53,388 nt of DNA from Candidatus Sulfopaludibacter sp. SbA3 (GCA_945865705.1 CAMBEY010000001.1:1-53388); one strand, 5' to 3'; shown: positions 35,641 to 43,922, counted from the first letter of the stretch. Program-made: numbers and translations. Notes: generated from the letters alone by a model not told the origin.

Positions 35641-36042
35641 CGCGTACCTGCACCGTCCGGTTCCATCTCTGAAGGATCGTCACCAGTGATAGAGCCATCT
35701 GGTGACAAGACCGGAACTTATTAGGATAGCGTGGCGCTTGCGCCGGGGTCAATCGCATCCATTTCCGATCCGTTCCAAAAACCCGCAGCGAGGAAAATTT
35801 GGCATCCATTTCTTCCAATTTGGCCCCCCTCCGGCACTCCCAAAATTGCCCAAATAATCAGCCCTGACCAAAGTGCAAACGTTCACGGTTCTGCCCACTC
35901 TGACCAGATTGACAAACCAGCGAATGGTGGCCGGGGGTTGGGGTTGGAAATTGTGGGTTGAGGATTAGGAAAATCCCGGGACGACATTTTGCCCCCCCTC
36001 GCCTGCCTCCAAAGAATCCAAATATTTCAACCTGACCAAATA

Positions 36043-36135
36043 TTCCAAATCCACCAAATCGTCGGAGTTTGCGGTTCCATCGGTCGCCAATTTTTCCGAA
36101 TCCACCAAATTGTCAGAGCTTGCGGTTCCATCGGT
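36043..36135. repeat. Two 42-bp direct repeats, 51-bp period
   Basis: 36043-36084 and 36094-36135 match at 38 of 42 positions; all four differences are transitions. The shared 3' half contains TTGCGGTTCCATCGGT. A degenerate third unit may precede them (CCAAATATT twice at 36018-36046). Confidence 0.8.
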
Positions 36136-36152
36136 GGGGCGGATGAAAATCA

Positions 36153-36184
36153 GGGAGTAGGGAGTGGGGAATAGGGAGTAAGGG
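36153..36184 (+). repeat. G-quadruplex-like minisatellite
   Basis: Five runs of three or four G separated by AGTA, AGT, AATA and AGTAA loops. The tract satisfies the intramolecular G-quadruplex rule on the plus strand and also looks like a short-unit tandem repeat. Confidence 0.65.
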
Positions 36185-36245
36185 ACAAGCAATCAGGATG
36201 TGGGAAATGGGAGGCGGGAAGCGGGCATTAACGCAGACCTCCTCC

Positions 36246-36489
36246 GTTGCCCGGAGGGCAACCCCGTGAATAGCCGTAGGTGAAACCTACGGAATGAATG
36301 ACCAAACCAGATTGCGGCCCTGACGGGGCCGGACGTTTTCCGCGATCCGGCAACACGAACCGCGTCGCAGTCTGCGGACGCAGACTCCATCAGCGGAGGT
36401 CAACCCCTGTCCGGGATTGCTGCCAATTCTTGGCGCGGTCCGTCCCGGCACGCCGGGACGGCTATTCACGGTCTTGCCCTCCGGGCAAG
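36246..36489. repeat. 244-bp nested palindromic element
   Basis: The ends are inverted repeats of about 30 bp (36247-36276 against 36459-36488, 28 of 30 pairs). Inside lie several perfect small hairpins: GTTGCCC/GGGCAAC at 36246-36262, CCGTAGG/CCTACGG at 36274-36292, CGTCCCGG/CCGGGACG at 36441-36460 and CTTGCCC/GGGCAAG at 36473-36489, with others in the centre. It has no transposase; it could be a MITE-like mobile element or a structured RNA. Confidence 0.75.
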
Positions 36490-36556
36490 GCGAACGCGAA
36501 CCTTCCCTATTCTTCATTCGCAAAGAGTATGATTAAGATGGCGGCAGACCTCCTTG

Positions 36557-38581
36557 ATGGAAAGTGATTCTGTGACTTCGACTTCCAGTACGTCACTCCC
36601 ACCGCCGTCGAACGCCTATTACTCCGCAGATGTAAGCGCACTACTTAGCGCGTCGCCTGAAGAAATCATCGGCGCTCTTATCACAAACAGCAACTTCTCG
36701 GTGGAGCTGGCCCAGCGGAATGCCTGGCTTCTTCAGATCACTGTCCTGAAGTCTGCTCTTGTCGGCGTGGAGGGAACGCTCTTCCTGGAGTTCGTTGTTC
36801 CACGCATCGGCAGTCGCCTCGACGCAGTCCTGATCGCAGGCAACGTCATCTTCGCCATTGAATTTAAGATTGGGGAATCGGATTACCATCGAGCTGACCT
36901 CAATCAAGTCTGGGACTACGCGTTGGACTTGAAAAACTTCCACAGGGGCAGCAAAGATGCGCCGATTATTCCCATACTTGCCGCAACCGAAGCCTTGTGG
37001 TCTGACACGGCCCTTCCCATGCCGCATCCGGATGGCGTCTATCCACCCAGCCGGTGCAACGCCGAAGGCCTCACGCGGCTCATCAAGGAAGGCCTCTCCA
37101 GCGCAACGGGCAATCCGCTCGATGCAATAGCGTGGGCCTCGTCTCCGTACCAACCCACTCCAACCATCATCGAAGCCGCGCAGGCTCTCTACTCGCAGCA
37201 CTCAGTCGCTGCGATTGCCCGACACGATGCCGGTGCCCGTAACCTAGCGGTCACCTCGCAACGTGTCGAGCAACTCATTGAAGAAGCGAGACAATTGGGG
37301 CGCAAGATCATAGTATTCGTCACTGGCGTGCCCGGCGCAGGGAAGACACTGGTTGGACTCAATGTCGCCACGAAAAAACGTAATGAAGAACAGCCCACTC
37401 ATGCCGTTTTTCTGTCTGGAAATGGCCCCTTAGTGGCCGTGCTTCGGGAAGCGCTCACGCGCGATGAAATCACGCGACTTCGTGAAAAAGGAGTTAGCAC
37501 GCGACGTGGAGTCATTGGGCAGCCTATCAAGGCATTCATCCAGAACGTCCATCATTTTCGGGATGAGGGACTCAGGCTTCAGGCACCACCAGTCGATCAC
37601 GTTGTAATCTTCGACGAAGCGCAACGGGCGTGGAACTTAAGGAAGACCGCGGATTTCATGCTGAGGAGGAAGAAGCAACCAGGATTCTCACAATCAGAAC
37701 CGGAATTTCTCATCTCCTATCTTGACCGCCATTTAGATTGGGCGGTAGTGATCTGCCTCGTGGGAGGAGGACAGGAAATCAACGACGGCGAAGCGGGAAT
37801 CACTGCTTGGCTGGATGCAGTGCGAGAGAAATTTCCAGACTGGCACGCTTATATCTCTCCGAATCTTACGGACAGCGAGTATGCGGCGGGACACGCGCTC
37901 GATACCATCGCCGGAAACACCCATGTCGTTCGAGACGATAGACTTCATCTCGCCGTTTCGATGAGATCATTCCGTGCCGAGTCAGTGTCGCAGCTTGTGA
38001 AGGCGGTTCTGGATTGCGAGGGCAGTACGGCCAGTGATCTCCTGGCACAGATATCAAAACGATACCCCATCACTCTGACTCGCGACCTGCAAAGGGCCAA
38101 GCGATGGATTCGAGATCATGCCCGCGGCTCGGAACGTTTCGGGATGGTTGCCTCATCTGGGGCTCAGCGCCTCAAGCCGCACGCTATCGATGTTCGAGTC
38201 GAGATCAACCCGGTGCACTGGTTTCTGAACACGGCAGACGACACGCGGTCCAGTTGGTACCTCGAAGATGCCGCGACGGAATTCCAAGTACAAGGACTCG
38301 AGCTCGACTGGGTCTGCATGACGTGGGATGCGGACCTCCGGTTTGCGCAGTCGGGATGGAGTTACAACGCGTTTCGTGGAAGCAAGTGGACATCCATACA
38401 CAAGTTGGACCGCCAGCAGTACCTGCGGAATGCATACCGGGTGCTTCTTACGCGAGCGCGGCAGGGAATGGTCATCTTCGTCCCGCCGGGAGATAGCATC
38501 GACGCCACCCGCGCACCCGCCTTCTATGATTCCACGTTTAGATACCTGTTGGAGCTTGGGTTGCCCGTACTAGAGCCATGA
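36557..38581 (+). CDS. DUF2075 / Schlafen group 3-like ATPase with N-terminal PD-(D/E)XK-like domain
   Basis: 674 residues from the ATG at 36557; a TTG one codon upstream is also possible. The N-terminal 130 residues contain a nuclease-like signature: Asp89 in GSRLDAVLI, then VIFAIEFKIG with Glu102 and Lys104. Walker A is FVTGVPGAGKTLVGLN (near residue 258) and Walker B is HVVIFDEAQRAWN (near 352). A helicase-like C-terminus carries FQVQGLELDWVCMTWD and AYRVLLTRARQGMVIFVPPG. The domain order suggests a nuclease-helicase fusion acting on nucleic acid. It stands alone between repeat elements, with no ribosome binding site seen. The family is often in accessory and defence settings, but its function is unproven. 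Confidence 0.85.
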   Translation: MESDSVTSTSSTSLPPPSNAYYSADVSALLSASPEEIIGALITNSNFSVELAQRNAWLLQITVLKSALVGVEGTLFLEFVVPRIGSRLDAVLIAGNVIFAIEFKIGESDYHRADLNQVWDYALDLKNFHRGSKDAPIIPILAATEALWSDTALPMPHPDGVYPPSRCNAEGLTRLIKEGLSSATGNPLDAIAWASSPYQPTPTIIEAAQALYSQHSVAAIARHDAGARNLAVTSQRVEQLIEEARQLGRKIIVFVTGVPGAGKTLVGLNVATKKRNEEQPTHAVFLSGNGPLVAVLREALTRDEITRLREKGVSTRRGVIGQPIKAFIQNVHHFRDEGLRLQAPPVDHVVIFDEAQRAWNLRKTADFMLRRKKQPGFSQSEPEFLISYLDRHLDWAVVICLVGGGQEINDGEAGITAWLDAVREKFPDWHAYISPNLTDSEYAAGHALDTIAGNTHVVRDDRLHLAVSMRSFRAESVSQLVKAVLDCEGSTASDLLAQISKRYPITLTRDLQRAKRWIRDHARGSERFGMVASSGAQRLKPHAIDVRVEINPVHWFLNTADDTRSSWYLEDAATEFQVQGLELDWVCMTWDADLRFAQSGWSYNAFRGSKWTSIHKLDRQQYLRNAYRVLLTRARQGMVIFVPPGDSIDATRAPAFYDSTFRYLLELGLPVLEP

Positions 38582-38587
38582 CTGGTG

Positions 38588-38637
38588 GGGCAGGCATTCC
38601 TGCCTGCCCTCCGGAGGACAGGTCGGGAGACCTGTCC
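38588..38637. repeat. Twin perfect hairpins after the DUF2075 gene
   Basis: Two adjacent 9-bp stems with 4-base loops: GGGCAGGCA/TGCCTGCCC (38588-38609) and GGACAGGTC/GACCTGTCC (38616-38637). The second stem resembles the first, a tandem of related palindromes. No T-run follows, so they are REP-like repeats more than a terminator. Confidence 0.75.
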
Positions 38638-38764
38638 CTACTTAAACAGTTTCGCTACCGGACCTTGCCTGCGCCAGCCGACTTTGGTTTGCGCCGCGCC
38701 GTGCATGTGAGTCATCATATTGCCTTGCTCAAATCCCTGCTTCGCAATGTTTGAGAAATCGCCA

Positions 38765-40072
38765 ATGAAGTTAGCCTATCTGGATTGCTATTCCGGCGTG
38801 AGTGGCGACATGCTGCTCGGGGCGCTGATCGCCTGCGGCGCTGACCCCGGCCGTATCGAGGCTGATATCCATTCGTTGGGCTTGGCGGAGTTGCGCTTAA
38901 CCATCGAGACGGTCAAGCGCGGTGCGCTGGTCGGCACGCGTGCGGTGTTTGAGGCGCCGCCGCAGAAAGCGCACCGGCACTTCACGCACATCGCGGCGAT
39001 GATCGAGAAAGCGCCGCTCTCGGCGCGCGTCAAGGAGCAGGCCACCGCCATCTTCCGTCGGCTCGGCGAAGTGGAGGCCGCGATTCACGGAACCACGCTC
39101 GAGAAAGTTCATTTCCATGAGGTGGGTGCGCTCGATTCCATTGCCGACATTGTGGGCAACTGCTCGGCGCTCGAACAGCTGGGCATCGACGAACTGCACT
39201 GCTCGGCGCTAAACGTCGGCGGCGGGACCATCGAGTGCGATCACGGCACGCTGCCCGTTCCCGCGCCCGCCACCGTGGAACTCTTGAAGGGCTTGCCGAT
39301 TTACTCCTCCGGCGTTCAGGCCGAATTGGTAACGCCTACGGGCGCGGCCATCGTCGCCACGCTGGGCCGCGGCTTCGGCCCGCTGCCCGCGATGAAAGTC
39401 ATCGCCGTCGGCTACGGCGCGGGAATGCGCGATCTGCGCGAACAGCCCAACATGGTCCGCGTGACTTTAGGCGAAGCAATTAGCGGCGAGGCTATTGGTG
39501 GTGAAGCAATCGGCGGCGAAGCGATTGGCGATGAAACCATTCGCGGCGCAACCATCGGCGGCGCATCGGCGAGCGGCCTTTTGTCTCAGCGTTTGTTTCA
39601 GCATTTGTTTCAGCCGGGGAGCGATTCGCTCGAACGCCTCCTATTAATCGAGGCGAATCTCGACGATATGAATCCTCAGCTCTTCGATTATGTCGCAGAG
39701 CGTGCCTTCGCCGCCGGTGCGCTGGATGTTTACTTCACCGCCGTGCAGATGAAGAAAAATCGCCCGGGCGTGTTACTCAGCGTGCTTTGCCGTCCTGAGC
39801 AGGTCGGTGCGATCACGACCTTAATTTTCCTGGAGACCACAACACTCGGCGTGCGCAGCAGCGAAGTGTTGCGCCGTGCGCTGGAGCGCGAGATGATGGA
39901 AGTCGCTACACGCTACGGACCGATCCCCATAAAAGTGGCGCGGCTGAACGGCAAGGTGGTGAATTTCGCCCCGGAGTTTGATGATTGCCGCCGCATCGCC
40001 GCCGAGCGCGGTGTGGCCCTGCAGTCGGTCATGCTGGAGGCCAGCGCCGCATTTCTTCGGACGCAATCTTGA
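38765..40072 (+). CDS. larC: Nickel-pincer cofactor nickel insertase LarC
   Basis: CTP-dependent enzyme that inserts nickel into the pyridinium-dithiocarboxylate precursor used by lactate racemase-type enzymes. 435 residues as one continuous frame. N-terminal part: YLDCYSGVSGDMLLGALIAC, KVHFHEVGALDSIADIVG, and ELVTPTGAAIVATLG. C-terminal part: LLIEANLDDMNPQLFDYVAE and VYFTAVQMKKNRPGVLLSVL. Between them (39470-39564) lies a tandem pentapeptide array of AIGGE type, about seven units. In Lactobacillus plantarum the same junction is crossed by a ribosomal frameshift, but here the parts are fused in frame. The ATG at 38765 was chosen because MKLAYLDCYSG is the family start. larB is 11 kb away; no larA or larE is seen. 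Confidence 0.93.
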   Translation: MKLAYLDCYSGVSGDMLLGALIACGADPGRIEADIHSLGLAELRLTIETVKRGALVGTRAVFEAPPQKAHRHFTHIAAMIEKAPLSARVKEQATAIFRRLGEVEAAIHGTTLEKVHFHEVGALDSIADIVGNCSALEQLGIDELHCSALNVGGGTIECDHGTLPVPAPATVELLKGLPIYSSGVQAELVTPTGAAIVATLGRGFGPLPAMKVIAVGYGAGMRDLREQPNMVRVTLGEAISGEAIGGEAIGGEAIGDETIRGATIGGASASGLLSQRLFQHLFQPGSDSLERLLLIEANLDDMNPQLFDYVAERAFAAGALDVYFTAVQMKKNRPGVLLSVLCRPEQVGAITTLIFLETTTLGVRSSEVLRRALEREMMEVATRYGPIPIKVARLNGKVVNFAPEFDDCRRIAAERGVALQSVMLEASAAFLRTQS

Positions 40073-40159
40073 ACACTTCCCGCCGGACAGCATAAGATGG
40101 TCCTGACCCTTTCGTTCAGAACAGGACGACATTTAGAACGACAACAGGACACGACCCGC

Positions 40160-42235
40160 ATGGCAAAGTTTTACCTGACCACCCCGCTCTACTACGTCAA
40201 CGCCGCGCCGCATCTGGGCCACGCCTACTCGACGCTGGTCGCCGACACCATCCGCCGCTTCAAGCGCATGCAGGGCATTGACGCGTTCCTGCTCACCGGC
40301 ACCGACGAGCACGGCCAGAACATTGAGCGTATCGCGCGCGACCGCGCCATCCCGCCGCAGCAGCTTTGCGATGAGAACAACGCCGTGTTCCGCGCGCTCT
40401 GGGAAAAGCTGGGCATCGGCCACGACACGTTTATCCGCACCACGGAAGAGCGCCACAAACAAAGCGTGTTGGCGCTGTGGGCGCGCCTGCTGGAAAGCAA
40501 TGCGCCGGACGGGCAGCCAGCCATCTACCGCGGAAAATACGGCGGCTGGTACTGCCCGCCTTGCGAAGTGTTTAAGGATGAGTCCGAGCTGAAGCAGCCC
40601 GGCAACGTCTGCCCCGTTCATGACCGGTCGTGCGAGTGGACCGAGGAGGAGAATTATTTCTTCCGCCTCTCCGCGTATCAGAGCGCGCTGCTGGCGCACT
40701 ACGAAGCCAATCCCGATTTCATCCGGCCCGAGACGCGCCGCAATGAGGTAACTTCCTTCGTGAAGTCCGGCCTGCGCGATCTTTCCATCAGCCGCAGCAC
40801 GATCAAGTGGGGCATTCCGATTCCCAGGGCCGCCAGCGATACCGCCGGCTCCGCCGAACACGTTTTTTACGTCTGGCTGGACGCGCTGACCGGCTACATG
40901 AGCGGCATCGGTTACGGACAGCCAGGCGACGCCGGTAAGCAATTTGAAAAACTGTGGCCCGCCGATCTGCATCTGGTCGGCAAGGAGATTCTGCGCTTCC
41001 ACACCGTTTACTGGCCCGCGTTCCTGATGGCGGCGGGATTGCCGCTTCCTGGTGGCGTATTCGCCCACGGCTGGCTACTGTTTGAAGAGAGTAAGATGAG
41101 CAAATCGCGCGGCAACGTGGTCCGCGCCGAGCCGATCGTCGATGTGCTGGGCATTGATCCGCTGCGCTATTTCCTGCTGCGCGAAGTTCCCTTCGGGGCG
41201 GATGGAAACTTTTCGTTTGACTCACTTGTTTCCCGGTACAACAGCGATTTGGCCAACGATCTCGGCAACCTCTCAAGCCGCGTGCTGGCGATGATCACGC
41301 GCTACTTTAACGGCGAAATTCCTTATGCCTCGGCCGTGCAGCAGAGGACCGCCGGGGATCGCCACATATCTGAATTGGGTGTTCAAGTGGCGCAACGCTA
41401 TCAGGCGGCGTTCTCGCGCATGGAGTTCGGCATTGGCCTCGAAGCCGTGTGGGAGCTGGTCGCGGCGGTGAATAAGTACCTCGTGGAAATGGAGCCGTGG
41501 ACGCTCGCCGAGCGAGGCACGGACGACGACCGCTCGCGCCTGGCAACCATCCTTTCCACCTCCGCGGAGGCATTGCGTTTGGTAACCGGTCTGCTCTGGC
41601 CGGTGATGCCCGAGTCGATGGAGAAAATCTGGCGCCAACTCGGCCTCACCACCGATCTTTCCACTCTGACCTTCGACCAGTTGATCGCCTCATCGCTCGG
41701 CGTGGGTTCGAAGATCGGCAAGGTCGAGCCAGTGTTTCCCCGGCTGATAAAAGCGGAGGCGCTACAGAAACTCATCGAAGCGCAGGAGAAGTTTTCCGCG
41801 CAACTCGCCGCTGCCAAGCCTGTCGCTGCCAATTCAGAGGCATCGCCAGCGGCAGGTTCGTCCGAGGAGAATTCCCTCGCGCCGCTCGTCGCCGAGAAAT
41901 ACACCATCGACGAATTCATCAAGTGGGACCTGCGCGTGGGCGAAGTGCGCGTCGCCGAGCGCATCAAGGGCGCGTCAAAACTTTTGCGGCTGGAGATCGA
42001 TATCGGCGTCGAGGTCCGCCAGGTACTCGCGGGCATCGCTGAATTCTACGAGCCGGAAACGCTGATCGGCCGCAAAGTGGTGATCATCGCCAACCTGCAG
42101 CCACGCAAGATGCGCGGCCTGGAATCGAACGGCATGTTGCTGGCCGCCTCAGTGGGCAAGGAAGATCGCCCCGTGTTGGTCGGCTTCGCCGACAATGTAT
42201 TCAAGGACGTGCCCAACGGCGCGCGCCTGCGCTAA
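40160..42235 (+). CDS. metG: Methionyl-tRNA synthetase with C-terminal tRNA-binding domain
   Basis: Class I synthetase for tRNA-Met, 691 residues from the ATG at 40160 (AGGA ten bases upstream; the frame to 40097 lacks homology). The HIGH motif is PLYYVNAAPHLGHAYSTL and the KMSKS motif is EESKMSKSRGNVV. The connective peptide has one Cys pair (WYCPPCEVF) and a CPVHD in place of the second, so one zinc knuckle at most. After a Ser/Ala linker near residue 580, a Trbp111-like OB-fold follows (FIKWDLRVGEVRVAERIKGA, IANLQPRKMRGLESNGMLLA). It lies 87 bases after larC; the dispersed repeat copy B and tatD follow. Confidence 0.97.
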   Translation: MAKFYLTTPLYYVNAAPHLGHAYSTLVADTIRRFKRMQGIDAFLLTGTDEHGQNIERIARDRAIPPQQLCDENNAVFRALWEKLGIGHDTFIRTTEERHKQSVLALWARLLESNAPDGQPAIYRGKYGGWYCPPCEVFKDESELKQPGNVCPVHDRSCEWTEEENYFFRLSAYQSALLAHYEANPDFIRPETRRNEVTSFVKSGLRDLSISRSTIKWGIPIPRAASDTAGSAEHVFYVWLDALTGYMSGIGYGQPGDAGKQFEKLWPADLHLVGKEILRFHTVYWPAFLMAAGLPLPGGVFAHGWLLFEESKMSKSRGNVVRAEPIVDVLGIDPLRYFLLREVPFGADGNFSFDSLVSRYNSDLANDLGNLSSRVLAMITRYFNGEIPYASAVQQRTAGDRHISELGVQVAQRYQAAFSRMEFGIGLEAVWELVAAVNKYLVEMEPWTLAERGTDDDRSRLATILSTSAEALRLVTGLLWPVMPESMEKIWRQLGLTTDLSTLTFDQLIASSLGVGSKIGKVEPVFPRLIKAEALQKLIEAQEKFSAQLAAAKPVAANSEASPAAGSSEENSLAPLVAEKYTIDEFIKWDLRVGEVRVAERIKGASKLLRLEIDIGVEVRQVLAGIAEFYEPETLIGRKVVIIANLQPRKMRGLESNGMLLAASVGKEDRPVLVGFADNVFKDVPNGARLR

Positions 42236-42267
42236 TTGTTCGCGGATTCCTCGCGTATCTTCCGGGT

Positions 42268-42299
42268 GTCATTCCGAGCGCAGCAAGGAATCTGCTTTT
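42268..42299 (+). repeat. Dispersed 32-bp intergenic repeat, copy B
   Basis: 27 of 32 bases match copy A at 1388-1419, in the same orientation, 33 bases past the metG stop. The conserved core is CCGAGCGC, GCAAGG and TGCTTTT. Confidence 0.75.
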
Positions 42300-42315
42300 A
42301 GCTTTGCGCTTTTAT

Positions 42316-42350
42316 TCTGACTCCTAACTTCTGTCTCCTGACTTCTGATC
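42316..42350 (+). repeat. Short pyrimidine-rich tandem repeat before tatD
   Basis: Imperfect repeats of units like CTGACTCCTAACTT, CTGTCTCCTGACTT and CTGATC run up to three bases before the tatD ATG. They leave no Shine-Dalgarno. Probably a non-coding minisatellite. Confidence 0.55.
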
Positions 42351-42352
42351 TC

Positions 42353-43129
42353 ATGTTCGTTGACTCACACTGCCATCTCGAATTCCCCGATTTCGACGCT
42401 GACCGCGATGAAGTGTTCGCGCGCGCCCGCGCCGCCGGAGTGGATTACATCATAGCCATGGGCGGAGCGAACGGCCCGGCGCACCTGCGCTCCGGCCTCG
42501 CTATCGCGGAAGGCCGCGAGAACGTCTGGGCCACCACCGGCATCCACCCGCACGACGCCAAGGACGCGCGCGCCGAGCCCTACGCCGAACTGGCCGCGCT
42601 CGCCACCAACCCCAAGATCGTCGCCATCGGCGAGATTGGCCTCGACTACTTCCACGACCACTCGCCGCGCGACGTGCAACACCGCGTCTTCATCCAGCAA
42701 ATGGAAATCGCCGAGGCCGCGCGCCTGCCCATCGTGATCCACTGTCGCGACGCCTGGCACGACTGCCTCACGCTGATGGAACAACACTGGAAGCGCACCG
42801 GCCTCGGCGGCATCCTGCACTGCTTCAGCGGCACGCTCGAAGACGCCCGGCGCGGCATGGACATGGGCTTCTACGTGTCGTTCGCCGGCAACATCACGTT
42901 TCCCAAAGCCGCCCCGCTGCGCGAAGTCGCCGCGCAACTCCCGCGCAACATCCTACTCACCGAAACCGACGCCCCGTTCCTGGCCCCCGTCCCCCACCGC
43001 GGCAAGCGCAACGAGCCGTCGTTCATCCCGCTCGTCGCCGCGCAACTGGCCGCCGCGCAAAATGTCACGCCAGAGGAAATTGGCGCAATTACCACCGCCA
43101 ACTTCCTAAGCTTTGTTGCAAAAATTTAA
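42353..43129 (+). CDS. tatD: TatD-family metal-dependent hydrolase (DNase)
   Basis: 258-residue TIM-barrel hydrolase of the amidohydrolase superfamily with nuclease activity in characterised members. Metal ligands are all present: DSHCHLEFPDFD at the start, the Glu in VAIGEIGLDYFHDHS, His in IVIHCRDAWHD, HCFSGT, and Asp in LLTETDAPFLAPVPHRGKRN. No ribosome binding site; the pyrimidine-rich repeat abuts the start. Often found next to metG in other bacteria, which fits the order here. The exact substrate is not predictable. Confidence 0.95.
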   Translation: MFVDSHCHLEFPDFDADRDEVFARARAAGVDYIIAMGGANGPAHLRSGLAIAEGRENVWATTGIHPHDAKDARAEPYAELAALATNPKIVAIGEIGLDYFHDHSPRDVQHRVFIQQMEIAEAARLPIVIHCRDAWHDCLTLMEQHWKRTGLGGILHCFSGTLEDARRGMDMGFYVSFAGNITFPKAAPLREVAAQLPRNILLTETDAPFLAPVPHRGKRNEPSFIPLVAAQLAAAQNVTPEEIGAITTANFLSFVAKI

Positions 43130-43228
43130 TATTTTGAGGGTCAAGCGGTGCCATGAAACATTACTAATCACTATACAGCGATACGTCTTCTTAGAATTAT
43201 CAGGTGTTGTCATGAGGAGTTCATAGTT

Positions 43229-43852
43229 ATGCCGGTTTATCACTTCCTGCCACAGGAATGGGCATTGGACGACTTGAAAAATAAAAGGCTGAAAGTCGCT
43301 ACATTCGATGATTTGAATGATCCATTTGAACTACTTTGTTTCAACATGACGAATCCAACTGATTGCAAACGGTTTGATTTCATTAAGCAATATGCAATCT
43401 CGAATACCGGTATTCTCTGTTTTTCCCGCGAATGGAAAAATCCTTTGCTTTGGAGCCATTATGCTAATAAGCATTATGGAGTTTGCCTTGGATTCGAGGT
43501 CCCTGCGGATAAGCTCATCACTGTAAACTATACAGAAGTTCGACCAGCAGTGAATTGGGAGCTACCAGAACAGGAGATCGCTGAAAGTTTTCTCTCTACG
43601 AAGTTTGACGGATGGAATTATGAAAAAGAAATGCGATGCTTTCTCCCGCTGGCCACGGGGCAAAAGGATGCCTCCACTGGACACTACTTTACGGATTTTG
43701 GACCTTCCTTGAAGCTCCAAGAGATCATTATCGGACCACTTTCAAATCTAACTGAATTAGAAATTAAACCTTTGATTTACGGAATAGAGAATGAAGTTAA
43801 AGTGACAAAGACAAGGATAGGTTTGGAAAATTTTGAAGTTGTTCAGGCTTAA
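43229..43852 (+). CDS. DUF2971 domain protein on an AT-rich island
   Basis: 207 residues, soluble, without a signal peptide. The DUF2971 pattern is visible: YHFLPQEWALDDLKNKRLKV, FDDLNDPFELLCFN, then LCFSREWKNPLLWSHYANKHYGVCLGFEV, and YEKEMRCFLPL with a C-terminal IGPLSNLTELE. AGGAG lies about ten bases before the ATG. Its codons are clearly AT-richer (many AAA, ATT, TTT, GAA) than those of tatD and murA on either side, and flanks 43130-43228 and 43853-43920 share this. Family members occur in phage, mobile and defence settings; no function is established. Confidence 0.8.
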   Translation: MPVYHFLPQEWALDDLKNKRLKVATFDDLNDPFELLCFNMTNPTDCKRFDFIKQYAISNTGILCFSREWKNPLLWSHYANKHYGVCLGFEVPADKLITVNYTEVRPAVNWELPEQEIAESFLSTKFDGWNYEKEMRCFLPLATGQKDASTGHYFTDFGPSLKLQEIIIGPLSNLTELEIKPLIYGIENEVKVTKTRIGLENFEVVQA

Positions 43853-43922
43853 CGGTTTCAAGTCATATTCCGTGTATTGTTTCACAGGTAGATGATTTAG
43901 TTCTTACGAAGAATTCTGTGGA

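Larger units (their letters stand above)
35641..36245. other. Gene-poor region between uvrA and the DUF2075 gene
   Basis: No convincing gene. The 75-residue minus-strand frame at 35965-36192 is a repeat artefact: it is made of the direct repeats and the GGGAGTA-type minisatellite. The region holds AT-rich stretches (ATTTTGCCC, CCAAATATT), G-rich runs near 35932-35960, the 42-bp direct repeats and a G-quadruplex-like tract (listed separately). The uvrA promoter must lie here, but I see no near-consensus match. Confidence 0.6.

Noticed and set aside
35965..36192. 75-residue minus-strand frame starting with a Pro-Tyr-Ser-Leu-rich segment
   Set aside because: Built from minisatellite and direct-repeat DNA; no start signal and no homologous motif seen.
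36298..36567. 89-residue plus-strand frame
   Set aside because: It runs through the palindromic element and reads as Arg/Pro-rich nonsense.
43901..43913. Short palindrome TTCTTACGAAGAA
   Set aside because: Five-base arms only; no T-run and no obvious regulator or promoter link.
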